Origin: Patella vulgata | Taxonomy: Eukaryota; Mollusca; Gastropoda; Patellidae | Assembly (NCBI RefSeq): GCF_932274485.2 | Contig: NC_065886.2 | Location: 46,921,501-46,985,500 of the forward strand | Reading direction: 5' to 3' | DNA length: 64,000 nt | Shown: positions 20,408 to 31,189 of the stretch, piece by piece | Numbering within the stretch: the stretch's first letter is position 1 | Layout: each line of letters begins with the position of its first letter | The notes under the pieces: generated by a model | What the model saw: the letters and a program-made list of their open reading frames with translations, nothing else | The model's database searches: none | Told to the model about the DNA's origin: nothing | Made by a program: the position numbers and the translations under genes

Positions 20408-20995
20408 AACAAGCCAACAGTGAGGCTGATGTCCCCCGCCGAAATCCCAAAATAAATAGATGACACATGTTAATTAATCGCAAATTTATGTTTTTTCAAA
20501 TGTATCAAGCAATCAAACTGATTATAAACTATACAGTAAGTTTTATCACCCTCTATCAGATAGAATCAAAGTTATCTTATCTTGTCCCAAAGCATCGACC
20601 ATTGAAATTGCTTAGCTCTGCTTAGCTTTAACTCGAAATGTTAATCATTGATGTCAAGACATTCACCTAATGAACATCTACACCAAGTTTAACCATTCTA
20701 CCTCAATTAAAAGCAGAGTTGTTATGTTCAAAAGTCTTGACCAATCAAATTGCTTATCGCTCCATGGGATAAGCAGAAAATTCTCATCATCGAAATTAGT
20801 CTAGGTAATAATATGATAAAACTATATACCAAGTGTCCTCACTCTCACTTAATTAGAACTAAAGTTATCGTGTCCTAAAGCATCAACCAATCAAATTGCT
20901 TGTCTCTGCTTACCCTAAGCAGAAAAGGCATTCATCTAATAAACACCTACGCCAAGTATGAACATTATTCCTCAATTAGAATAAGAGTAATTGTT
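20408..20995 (+). mobile_element. Pearl/HINE-type element, truncated by a SINE
   Basis: Starts with the family 5' end ACAAGCCAACAGTGAGGCTG then ATGTCCCCCGCCGAAAT and runs through about three diverged 146-bp monomers (CCAATCAAATTGCTTATC, GAACATTCTACCTCAATTAG). It breaks off where the SINE at 20996 begins. Confidence 0.8.
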
Positions 20996-21310
20996 CTGCT
21001 CCTAAACTGGGCTAATGAAGACGGGCATACGCCATACAGTGTGCTATGAGGGAAAGTTTGCCCGGGCAGCGGCGCTACAGCCTACTCTTATATCGAATTT
21101 CAACTGCCAAGGGATCTTTTACGTGCACGCCAATATGTACACAGGACCTCGGTTTTTCGTCCCATCCGAACGACTAGACAGCTGTCCTTGTCAGGCCCTC
21201 CGTCTACATCACTGAAAAGCGGAAACCACGCCCGAAAATCTGGATGAACTTTCTCAGTCAATGCAGGGGACCAGCGTCTTACTCACGTGATCCCCCAGAT
21301 CGTGAAGGAA
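20996..21310 (-). mobile_element. SINE family A inserted in or beside a pearl/HINE element
   Basis: Complement of the family with clear body words GTGCTATGAGGGAAAGTTTG, CGAACGACTAGACAGCTGTC and AACTTTCTCAGTCAATGCAG. The head is decayed. Confidence 0.8.
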
Positions 21311-21379
21311 AGTTATGCAGTAAATCGGCTCACAGTCCACTAAAGATCGCAGGCTAGTGATGCCATCTAGAGTTGATTA

Positions 21380-22425
21380 TGGTCTGGATAGGTTAATTTA
21401 TGTCTCCGGCCTAAAGAAAGACCTGCAATAGATAGAACAAGCCAACAGTGAGGCTGATGTCCCCCGCCGAAATCCCCAAATAAATAGATGACGCATATTA
21501 ATTAATCGCACATCTATTTTTTTTCAAAAGTATCCAGCAATCAAACTGATTATAAACTATACACTAAGTTTCATCACTCTCTATCAGTAGAATCAAAGTT
21601 ATCTTGTCCCAAAGCATCGACCAAGGAAATTGCTTATCTCTTCTTAGCTTTAGCTCGATATGTTAATCATTGAACTAAGTCAAGATGAACATCTACATCA
21701 AGTTTAAACATTCTACCTCAATTAGAAGAAGAGTTGTTATGTACCAAAGTCTTAACCAATCAAAATGCTTATTGCCCCTTAGCCTAAGCTGAAAATTCTC
21801 ATCATCGAACTTAGTCAGGGTATTGATGTAATGAAACTATACACCAAGTTTCATCACTCTCACTTAATTAGAACTATAGTTATCGTGTCCCAAAGTATCA
21901 ACCAATCAAATTGCTTATCTCTGCTTACCCTAAGCAGAAAATGCTCATCTTCACACTCCATCAAGGCATTGACCTAATAAACACCTACACCAAGTTTGAA
22001 CATTCTAGCTCAATTAGCAGGAGAGTTATTGTGTTCCAAAGTCTCGGCCAATCAAATTGCTTATCGCTCTGCTTACTCTGAGCAGAAAATACTCATTGTC
22101 GAACTTAGTCAAGGTATTGATGTAATGAAACTATACACCAAGTTTCATCACTCTTACGTAATTCGAACTAAAGTTATCGTGTCCCAAAGCATCAACCAAT
22201 CAAATTGCTTATCTCTGCTTACCCTAAACCGAAAATGCTCATCTTCGAACTCCATCAAGGCATTGACCTAATAAACACCTACACCAAGTTTGAACATTCT
22301 AGGTCAATTAGAAGGAGAGTTATTGTGTCCCAAAAAGTGTGACGGACAGACCCATTTTAATAGTCCCCTGCTTTCTTCGAAAGGCGGGGGACAATTAGCT
22401 CTTGCATAATTTATGTTTAATTACA
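21380..22425 (+). mobile_element. MITE-X 3' end interrupted by a complete pearl/HINE element
   Basis: GGCCTAAAGAAAGACCTGCA then ATAGATAG before the insertion, and TTAGCTCTTGCATAATTTATG after it, rejoin as the uninterrupted 3' end seen at 24531-24590 and 51555-51615. This gives a natural before/after comparison of the insertion site. Confidence 0.7.
21436..22393 (+). mobile_element. Complete pearl/HINE-type rolling-circle-like element (about 958 bp)
   Basis: The 5' end carries GTCCCCCGCC (subterminal), the interior has about five 146-bp monomers, and the 3' end is a hairpin CCCTGCTTTCTTCGAAAGGC closing in GGCGGGGGAC, the exact complement of the 5' subterminal GTCCCCCGCC. Insertion occurred between A and T-rich flanks with no target duplication. 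Subterminal inverted repeats, 3' hairpin, internal tandem monomers and no duplication are the recognised features of Helentron-associated elements (HINE; pearl in bivalves). Non-coding. Confidence 0.75.
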
Positions 22426-22680
22426 ACTAAAGTTATTGTGTCCCAAAGCATCAACCAATCAAATTGCTCACCTGTGCTTACCCTACGAATAAAATGCTCA
22501 TCTTCGAACACCATCAAGGCACTGACTTAATAAACACCTACACTAAGTTTGAACATTCTAGCTCAATTCGAAGGAGAATTATTGAGTTCCAAATTCTCGG
22601 CCAATCAAATTGCTTATCGCTCTGCTTACCCGGAGCTGAAGGTATTGATGTAATGAAACTATACACCAAGCACTTAAAAT
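22425..22680 (+). repeat. Extra pearl/HINE monomers
   Basis: About 1.7 further monomers (AGTTATTGTGTCCCAAAGCA, AACCAATCAAATTGC, CATCAAGGCACTGACTTAAT) directly downstream of the complete element and without their own end. Confidence 0.7.
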
Positions 22681-22820
22681 ATTCACAAAAATTGTATCAT
22701 TTTTCACTGGAAAAGTCTACATAATAGAACTGGTGAATTGTCTCAGTTATCCAGGTCTGTGATACCTGGTTGACAGAGGCAAAATTACCTGCCTTAGTTT
22801 GAGGGTTTCCAAATTATAGT

Positions 22821-23361
22821 GGGGGTACTCGATTGAATGTTCCGGAACTGAATTCTCTCAATCCCAAAAATAGTGACAATCGAGTGAAAAGGTGGATTTC
22901 TGGCTGAATCAGTAAATATCTCAACCAACCATGCAGCCGATACATTTTAATTACGTCACGATTCTACTCACACCAAATCCCTTGTCGGGACTGACAAGAA
23001 CCGTGACAGAACCGAATTCCGCGTTACTCGATTGCAATTCTGTCAATTCGGGACGTTCTGGACTGTGAATCGAGCATATATGAGTAGGAATATTTGTAAC
23101 ATTGGGGATGCTCGATTCACAGTCCAGAACGTCCCGAATTGTAATCGAGTAACGCGGAATTCAGTTCTGTCAGTCCCGACAACGGAGGTGGTGTGAATAG
23201 AATCGTGACGTAATTAAAAGGTTTAGGCTGCATGGTTGGTTAAGATATTAACTTATTCTGTCGACGCATGCGTTGTAGCCCGAAATCCGCCTTTTCACTC
23301 GATTGTCACTATTTTTGGGATTGAAGGAATTCAATTCCGGAACGTTCAATCGAGTACCTCC
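22821..23361. mobile_element. Foldback MITE, about 541 bp
   Basis: Left end GGGGGTACTCGATTGAATGT, right end CAATCGAGTACCTCC. Arms of roughly 240 bp are imperfect reverse complements around a loop near 23085. The word ACTCGATT/AATCGAGT recurs at least six times at regular places in both arms. No coding capacity; superfamily unknown. Confidence 0.8.
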
Positions 23362-23711
23362 ATGGTGCTTGTCTACAATATCACCTATGGTGCAAGTGGA
23401 CATATAACTTTAGGAACACACGCACGCACAACATGGTAGGGTTGTGTATAGATGCCATGTAGTTTTATTTTAGCATATTTTAAATGGAATTATCACTGTA
23501 ACAGAACTAATAAATAACTTTGTATTGAGATCGACTATCGAATTTTTACAAAGGTTACAAAATGGCCGTTTAAATCCGATAGAAATCTTGTTATCTGTTG
23601 TATGTTAGGCGTTCTAAATATCCATCATAATAATTATTACGTTACATTACATTGCATTAAGTCGAATTTATGTTGACCTAACAAATGGTAGTTAGTCAGA
23701 TGACTTAAAAC
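23362..23711. other. Unassigned AT-rich sequence
   Basis: No gene or repeat recognised. Confidence 0.5.
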
Positions 23712-24018
23712 TGAAGTCTAATGTCCACCGCCGAAATCCCAAAATAATTGATGACACATATTAATTAATTTAACATTTTCAAAAAGTAATGAGTAATCAA
23801 ACAGATTATCTACATGTATGATTAGTCTAAGCATAAAATGTTCAAGTCAAGGTTTTGAAGTACCTGGTAGGCAAACATCACTCTCCATAAGTTAGAATAA
23901 AAGTTAACGTGACCCAAAGCATCAACCAATGAAATGGCTTATCTCTGTTTAGCTCTAGTGGATTATGTTAATCATTGATCTCAGTCAAGACATTCACCTA
24001 ATGAACATCTATCTCAAG
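23712..24018 (+). mobile_element. Pearl/HINE-type 5' fragment
   Basis: ATGTCCACCGCCGAAATCCC at the 5' side followed by about one and a half diverged monomers ending AATGAACATCTATCTCAAGT. Confidence 0.7.
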
Positions 24019-24049
24019 TTATATCCCACATTTGCATATAAACGTTGAT

Positions 24050-24185
24050 GCTGTATGAAAGTTGCTATGTAGAAAGCCTGAAGGACAAATGGGATGTGGC
24101 AGAGCGCAAATGTAAAATGTAATGACAGAAATGTAAAATGCAGACACGTCAAAAAAATAAAAAAAAGCATTTTCCCACAAAACAT
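24050..24185. repeat. Dispersed repeat R1, copy 1
   Basis: GAGCGCAAATGTAAAATG, ATGACAGAAATGTAAAATGC and CATTTTCCCACAAAACATTTG parallel 60415-60550. The family is unknown. Confidence 0.65.
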
Positions 24186-24197
24186 TTGTCATTTAAC

Positions 24198-24590
24198 ACT
24201 TAAAGATACATTAGTTAAGAGTTTAATAAAAAAGTTGGTCATTCTTGCTATACTAATTTAAAAATAGATGATGAAAAAAGAAAATTTCATTCAAATTACT
24301 TCATTCTAAGCCAAGTTAAAATTGTTTGTAGTTTTGACAAGGTGAGTGCACAGTGGTAACCATGTCACTGGTATAATCGGCACTTAGCCTCGTTTCTCAT
24401 TGTTAGGTTAAACTTTTAAATGGCGAACCGTTTTTATCTAGTTAAAATCTCGAGTATCCGATGCCATCGAGAGTTGATTATGGTCTTGTTTTGTTAATAA
24501 ATGTCTAATTAATAGTTTATATAACATTTCAGGCCTAAAGAAAGACCTGTAATAGGCAGATTTAGCTCTTGCATAGTGTGTGTTTAACAT
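24198..24590 (+). mobile_element. MITE-X, near complete copy
   Basis: Starts ACTTAAAGATACATTAGTTA and ends TTAGCTCTTGCATAGTGTGTG then TTTAACA. Other copies with TAATGTATCTTTAAGT at the 3' end show that the termini are inverted repeats (ACTTAAAGATACATTA). Non-coding. Confidence 0.6.
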
Positions 24591-24824
24591 TTTTTTAAAA
24601 TTTTGTTGTCGCATGCTGTAGACATGTGTTCCAATATGTCTTTCGGGGATTCCAGCGTTATTCGAGCAAAGGCCGCCATCATCTTGAATCCAATATGGCC
24701 GCCAAAACTAGTACTAAACAGTCAATAACAATAACATAAAGCAACATAAACAACTAAATAGTATCCACGTGTTTTTTTAGAAATACAAATGCATCATTAT
24801 ACTATGATTCATTATACATTTTTT
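24591..24824. other. Unassigned sequence
   Basis: Contains CCGCCATCATCTTGAATCC and ATATGGCCGCC, two YY1-like words; otherwise nothing recognised. Confidence 0.4.
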
Positions 24825-25050
24825 AGTGCATCTAGTCGGTTCAATGTTGAATCCAGTCGAAAGAACGAGTTTGAGCAATATAGTAATGCGGGTAATGTAG
24901 TGCATCTAGTCAGTTGAATAGTGAATCCAGTCTAAACAACTAGTCAGTTTAAAGAACGAGGTTGAGCAATGTATAGATCCAAATCTCGCATTATTACACA
25001 TTGTTTGAGTGCATCTAGTCCGTTTAACAAATAACGAGTTTAAAGGAGCC
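24825..25050. repeat. Degenerate tandem repeat GTGCATCTAGTCAGTT
   Basis: AGTGCATCTAGTC, AACGAGTTTGAGCAAT and GAATCCAGTC recur about three times; another unit lies at 25580-25632. Confidence 0.6.
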
Positions 25051-26015
25051 AAGTCGCTCATATTTGGGACCTAGAAATTGACACAAATGGGTCGTAACGC
25101 ATCCAATAATGTAATATGAATGTATATAAATTGAATTACATTCAATCGTTTCCGTTTTTACTGTATTTTCTAATCAGTTAGGTTCGGCGAAATACGCCAG
25201 TATTCTCAATTTCAATCTCGAGCGTCTGGTTATGCCAGTCTACGCCGATAGTTTTTATCGGGCATGCTCTCCAGATAAGAATATAGCGTCACCGTTTGAC
25301 ATGACTTGTAGAATATGCCTAGCCTCGTTTTTCGAGTCCCTTATTACAAATATCGCTGAAACGCATTATGGTACACGATTCGTGTACCAATTGTAAAATG
25401 TTTATTTTGTCCTAAACACCGACAAATAAATCGTGTTTTCAATGTCGAAGATTTTGGATGATATTGAGTTAGAAACTTAGCTACTTTAAGCAATGTGTCC
25501 ACATAATTATACTAATATAGAAATTTAGTATATTAGTATGATAATGCAAGCTGTGGATGCATTACACAAACGTATTACGTTTTGAGTGCATCTAGTCAGT
25601 TCAACAAAGAACTAGTTTGAGCAATGTATCCACATCTGTAATAATTTTAGCTTCTGGTTTTAGCACATCCTTAATGTTCTGCCTCAATTCACTGAGCTTG
25701 AAGGTTACATATTTCAGTGATCAAATGGGTGACCACCTTTACTTTATCATATTACGGGACATTTATGAAAAAATATATTTTGCTCATAAACCCTGTTATT
25801 GTCTGCGGAGCCGCTCACCCCGACCGCCGAAAATTTTTGAAAACTACAAACCAGGAAACGCCATTCCCAGTAATCTGACACAAGAAATATGGCAATGGAA
25901 TACTCTGATTTTGTAGTGATTTTCTTTTCAATGCATAACAACTCAAGATACTTTAATGAGTTTATGATTTATGATGAAGTAAAGACAACAGACATTGAAA
26001 GATACAACTAAAACT
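25051..26015. other. Unassigned sequence downstream of the hAT fossil
   Basis: Apart from one unit of the preceding repeat, no gene is recognised. The overlapping open frames at 25617-25941 have no family resemblance. Confidence 0.45.
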
Positions 26016-27458
26016 TCAAGATTTAAAAGAGTACTTTTTGTTTGAATTCGCGGCTTCTAATAATTTGCGATTTCTTAATATATACTTGTGAAACTCCTGA
26101 CACGAATATTTAAAGTTTAATTTGATTAATTTGTTTAATTGGCTGAAGTACTCCTCCGTTTGTTCACCGAAAAATTTGTCATGTCTTCGGTGAAGTTTTG
26201 AGCAAAGTTGGTGCATGTAGCTGTATAATTCAGGGGTTGTGGTGGTGTCTTCCTCTAATATCTGGATGGTAGATTGAAATGGCACGAGGGTATTTCTAAA
26301 ACAAAATGACAAGTATACTGGTAAAATACACCATTCGGCTTCACCTTCATCACCCTTTTCACAAACCTTGAGATGCTTCCAGACTATGTTAGGGCAATCA
26401 TCCCGACCCAAAGATAGGAAGTATGCCTTCACCGCGGCCAGCATTCACTTAATCTAGTAACTGCAGGAAAAAGAGACAACCATCTAGTGCCAACATGCTT
26501 CAAAAGAGGGGCATAGTCCTGGCCGACAAACTCTGACATTTGTTTCAAGGCATCAACCCTCTTGGCAGATGAAGAAAATGATTAAAAATCTTAATAATCA
26601 AGGTTTCAATATCGACTTAAGTTTGTCACCGGCATGTTTTGCACAATTATGTATGATATGGGCAGGACAGTTTGTTTTAACAATTCGGTGATTAAGGAGT
26701 TTCAATTTTTAATACACAGAATTGTGCTTTCCATAATTAACGCTAGCATTATCTGCAGAATACGAAGATATTTTCGTGGCTGGGAGTTTAAAGGCATCTA
26801 ACCTAGATACAATTTGAGTGTAAATAGCCTCAGAGGATTCGTTTGAGTCCTCATAGAAATCTAATACCTTGTTAGATACACCTTCTAAAGGCGACCAATA
26901 CCTCACAGCTATAGGGAAAAGTTTAGTATTACCATGATTCGAAGCATCTGAGGCTATGGAGAAATAAGATATGGATTCATGATCGCGGAGTGTATCTTCA
27001 GCTGATGCTGGAGCAAGGACCTCGGTTACTATAGCTTCAGCCTTTGTACGACCACATGACATTTTCTTTCCAATCTCACAGTCTTTAAAGATCTGACTGT
27101 TTAATTTGGTCCATACAGTCTAGAGATCTGTAAGACTGTTCATGTTGAACAGCATGATACACCTGTTATTTTGTGATGTTAAAAATGATGACATAACACA
27201 CTTTTGATTCGTGTCTCTTTGACACTGTGTATGCTGAACTCCTTGAGCGTGTTTTTTGACACCAGATTCTCCCCCATGAGTAATAGTAAACGATTTACGG
27301 TATAACGTGCAGAGTGCCTTTTTATCATCTCCATGAACTTTATTAAGCCAAGTATATTTCGATAGCCATGCAGAATTGAATTTGCACAATCTTTTGCTTG
27401 AATGATTTGGAACAGTTTCAGGATCGGAAGATCGTTTTAAAGATTGGAACATTATCAA
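26016..27458 (-). pseudogene. hAT-superfamily transposase, decayed
   Basis: Reading from 27458 downward: a TTF/BED-type zinc-finger region with CTLYRKSF...HGGESGVKKHAQG, KCVMSSFL, then KKMSCGRTKAEAIVTEVL, then the RNaseH-like core SIASDASNHGNTKLFPIAVR, SYSADNASVNYG, the NCPAHIIHNCAKH block, [14 protein letters not shown] and a C-terminal helical region. This order is that of hAT-type (C17orf113/KIAA1586-related) transposases, which cut and paste with 8-bp target duplications. A TAG at 27120-27122 interrupts one otherwise continuous frame, a TAA follows YGKHNSVY near 26706, and at least two frameshifts lie between about 26620 and 26440. No terminal inverted repeat was found around it. Confidence 0.85.
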
Positions 27459-28224
27459 TCATTAATTAATTTTGCCTAGTCTAAGATTTTGTAAGTTATC
27501 AGTTAATATTTTGTAAACTTACTAAGCTAATAAAAAGGGGGTTATGCTACCATTTTTAAGGTCGTGTGTGAGGGGACTTTTCGTAATGTACTTCAATGAT
27601 GGAACATGACCCTGTTTTTCAAAAGAAATCTAATTTATATGCGTGTAATCGTTGTAAGATTAGTCGTAAATCTGCGATATTTGTAAATCATGTCTGTTTC
27701 TCGAAACTACACGCAAGTTTACACGTAAATATTAAAGATGAAATTGTTCTTTACGGTAGGCCTATATATAGGCATATTACACGTAAATGACGTTTAAGTT
27801 ACGAAGGCTATGACACTCACACGTAAACTTACGAATGGTGTTGCATGTGCAGGATGTTTGAGAAACGGAAATATAAGTCGTCGGTTAAATTTAGGAAGAT
27901 ATCAGAAATATGCGAAGTTCGCAGGATGGTGAAAGGACGCGAAGACGTTATAAAGTGTCTTGACCACAATCAATTGTTGCCCATTTACATCCGCTTACAA
28001 GAATATAAATTGAAATACTAAAATAGACTATCGAGACTAGATTCGCGCATATTATTACTGCATAGAAACCTTCCATGTGAGAAATTGTGGGACATTTTGA
28101 CTGCTTTTGAATATTTTGCGGGACGCGGGCTTTGGAGCGTTTTGTGGGACTGTCCCGCGAAATGCCCCCGTGATTTAACACGTTTTCATGAAAACATCTA
28201 GATAACAAACCTTATCTCTCAGCC
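27459..28224. other. Unassigned sequence
   Basis: AT-rich; short open frames at 27596-27790 and 27948-28208 unsupported. A GC-rich patch GCGGGACGCGGGCTTTGGAG near 28118 and GGGACTGTCCCGC near 28147 is a local palindrome. Confidence 0.45.
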
Positions 28225-28672
28225 CTCCGTGTTTTGAGATAAAAACAAATGGTGCTATTAACTTCAACGTAGCACATGTGGGAGCAATTCGCACCCGGCA
28301 TTTGTAAACAAAATTGACAATATTTGAAATCAAAACAACGATTGATTATTGTTATTTATAATATTTCTGCCACACCCAACTACAATTGAGCATATAATCC
28401 TACCTGAAACGGGTACAAATCCCCTCTTTTTAAATCAAAGCGACAGTAGATTTCTTTTACCGACATTTTAAATTTACGTCTGTAACACATAAAGGCGGGG
28501 CCTCGTGTGCAATAGCCAATCAAAGTACTAATCTGATCAGAGTTGCACAGTAGTAATACGCCGTAATTATGACGTCCGAATCAATTTTGATAAAAACAAC
28601 GCTTGATTTACTTTATTGTCAATATTTGCTGATAAATGAATGTTGTTTCAGTAGATTGGACTGCGTATGTGT
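28225..28672 (-). repeat. Dispersed repeat D, copy 1
   Basis: Reverse complement of 32508-33035 over several hundred bases: GCCACACCCAACTACAATTG, AAGGCGGGGCCTCGTGTGCA, AATAGCCAATCAAAG, ATTGTCAATATTTGCTGATA. Contains a GC-box-like and a CCAAT motif conserved in all copies. Class unknown. Confidence 0.75.
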
Positions 28673-29338
28673 AATAAGTACTAATATAAAATTAACTTAT
28701 TTTTAAGATGGTACAGGCATTAATAAAGAAATTGAGTTTGCCACTTGGAACTAAAGGCAGCAAGGGGTAATCTAAGAGTAAGACCCCAGGCATAAATAGG
28801 TTTTTGTATGCATAATTTTATTCAAACATATAAGGACTGAACGGGCTGAAGAATAATCAATCAAAGTAAAAAAAAGAAGAAATATTTGAGGTATTAAGAG
28901 TGAAGATATGAATTATAAGGTATTTTGGAAACCATCAAAATCTGCAAATAGCTTAATTGTCATTTCCATGATTTGTTTTCAGATCTGGATTACTAGAATG
29001 GTCAATAAAATGTTATCTGCAAGAAAGATTCCAAATTCAAAGCTTGCACTAGGCGCAGAACAGATTAGGCACTTGTTACCAGCAAAATGTTTAAAGAAGA
29101 GAGGAGTGGGGTCAGATAATGTAATATTTTTAGTTGGTTGTCAAATGGTGAATTCTCGCTAGACAATTATGAACTAGTTCCCCACAAATGTTAAGGATAT
29201 GGTCGTAGGGTTTTGTAACCGCACAAAGATAATATATTATTGTCCACATCATCAACATTTGAAAAGTAGGTGCCTTCATTCGTTTCCATTTTGCTTTGTT
29301 TTATATATAAAGTCAAGTTGTTTTATATATAAAGTCAC
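28673..29338. other. Unassigned sequence
   Basis: An 84-codon open frame at 28908-29162 is unrecognised. Just before the SINE, GTTTTATATATAAAGTCA occurs twice in tandem. Confidence 0.45.
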
Positions 29339-29600
29339 TTGACTTATCACGTGGCTAAGTGGGCAAGACACTGGCTCGCTATCCTGGAGGTCGGGTGTTC
29401 GATCCCGCATTGGCCGAGAAAGTTCATCCAGATTTTCCGGCGTGGTTCCCCCTTGTCAGTGATGCAGGACGGAGGGCCTGACAAGGACAGCTGTCGAGTC
29501 CCTCAGATGATACGAAAAACCGAGCTCCCGTGTATACATTAGAATGCACGTAAAAGATCCCTTGGGAGTGCCGCTGCCCGGGCAAAATTTCCCCATTTCA
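29339..29600 (+). mobile_element. SINE family A, well preserved head and body
   Basis: A box TGGCTAAGTGGGC, B box GTGTTCGATCCCG, then GGCCGAGAAAGTTCATCC, GACGGAGGGCCTGACAAGGA and GGGCAAAATTTCCCCATTTC. Part of the 3' body is deleted before the tail. Confidence 0.85.
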
Positions 29601-29808
29601 TTTAAACATGTGTAACTTACTGGAACTAGTTGCTGCCAGTTGTAAGAGACGCTCAGGTCGACCTTTTTCAGTTGCTCTCGGTTGTAAGGGCCCCCTTTAA
29701 GAATTGCAGTGTATTATACACCGAAAAGATGTTTGAACATAGCTGTCCAGGCAAAATATTCCTAATAGCACATTGTGTGGCATAAATATATCTTCATTAG
29801 ATCTGTTT
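29601..29808. other. Unassigned sequence with SINE-like scrap
   Basis: GCTGTCCAGGCAAAATATTC near 29741 resembles the family A body; too short to be certain. Confidence 0.35.
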
Positions 29809-30272
29809 ATAGAAATCGTTACCCATGATTTAACTGACAGATCATCATTGTGTTTCAAGATGGTTTGGATGCTGTCTGATCCGAAAAAGTCCTACATCAG
29901 TGAAAAACTATTCTCGCCACCAGGATTTTGTCAGCTTTTATGTCATTATGAATAACGTGACAGCTTTGGATTTTGAATAGCGTCTTGGTGATGTTTATGC
30001 AAATCGTTATTCATAATATAACTAACAGATCACCATGATGTTTCAAGATGGTTTCGATGCTGCCTGATTTGAAAAAGTTCTGCATCAGTGAAAAACTATT
30101 CTCGTCACAAGGATGCTATCAGCTTTTAGATCATCATGAGGAACGTGGAGGGTATGTATTTTGAATGGCGTCTTGCTGATGGTTATGCAAATCGTTATCC
30201 ATGATTTTGCCGACAGATTACCATGGTGTTTCAAGATGGTTTGGATGCTGCCTGATCCGAAAGATTCTCGCA
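29809..30272. repeat. Tandem repeat of about 185 bp, 2.5 units
   Basis: TGTTTCAAGATGGTTTGGAT, GCTGCCTGATCCGAAAAAG, CATCAGTGAAAAACTATTCT and AATCGTTA.CCATGAT recur at 29849, 30038 and 30227. The last unit is partial and runs into the open frame 30218-30562. Confidence 0.8.
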
Positions 30273-30562
30273 ACAGCTGAGGTTAGTATTCCGTCAAATG
30301 TTGGGGTTTTATCACTTCCTTGCAACATAGCTACAATCTGCACTCCGTGGGCAGCAAATTCACAGCAGACTGTTCCTTTAAAGAAATCCTTTACTGCAAT
30401 CTTATTTGTTTTATATTTTGAGTAAATTCCCCAAGTATACCACGCCATAGCTACCTCGTCCAATCTCCTTGAAGGATCCATCATCGTTCTTATTAAACAG
30501 ATTTCCCTAGATCGTACAATTTGCACACAAATGGAACCCAAGTCCCCAGGGTGATCACCCAA
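30218..30562 (-). CDS. Unrecognised coding-like open frame
   Basis: About 114 codons, unusually protein-like in composition (GDLGSICVQIVRSREICLIR, DEVAMAWYTWGIYSKYK, VCCEFAAHGVQIVAMLQG). I do not recognise a family. Its minus-strand 3' end overlaps the 185-bp tandem repeat, and an in-frame stop lies shortly upstream; the apparent start is TTG, not ATG. It may be an exon, a gene fragment captured by a repeat, or chance. Confidence 0.3.
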   Translation of the reverse strand: MGDHPGDLGSICVQIVRSREICLIRTMMDPSRRLDEVAMAWYTWGIYSKYKTNKIAVKDFFKGTVCCEFAAHGVQIVAMLQGSDKTPTFDGILTSAVARIFRIRQHPNHLETPW

Positions 30563-31189
30563 AGTTTGACATACATATACGGTAAAAATGGTGAATTATC
30601 ACACTCTGAAGAATTTTGTCTCCAGTTCAATAACGACAATAAAAAAAGAACAAAAAGTAGAAATCAATTGCCGGTATATTTAAAAGAATTGGGGACTGGC
30701 ATTGGATAGTTAGTAAGCTGGTTATACTTCAACAAACGAACATAAATATCTGTCAAGCATTTGAGAAGTGTGTATCATTTCCCTCTACCCGCACCTGACA
30801 TTTTTGTCGCAAACGGTGACAAAGTGTAAATCAAAATTAGGCAATATTACGCCCTTAATAAGAGAAATTCCATGAACACGTTAACCTCGGGGTAAAAAAT
30901 CTGAAAATTGTTATTTTATGAACATTTTATTGTTTCTCTGAACGTTGGACACTGAAGACAAGTCTGAAATGTCAAGTATTGTCTTAATTATATGAATGAT
31001 TGCTGTATTCTGTTATTTTTATACGCCCTGATTCATAACGTGGGCGTATTATGCCGTCGCTACAGACCACAATTCTTTACGGGTCGTCTTAAAACTTATT
31101 TCGTGTACCCCAAGGATGTTCCATATTGTTCATGTGACCCAATTTGGTACGGATTTATGTCCCGCGCTTCAAAATTCTTGTGGATCAGA
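30563..31189. other. Unassigned sequence
   Basis: An 87-codon open frame at 30992-31255 runs into the neighbouring repeat monomers and is not supported. ACGCCCTGATTCATAACGTG and GTGGGCGTATTATGCCG near 31024 resemble a local duplication. Confidence 0.4.
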
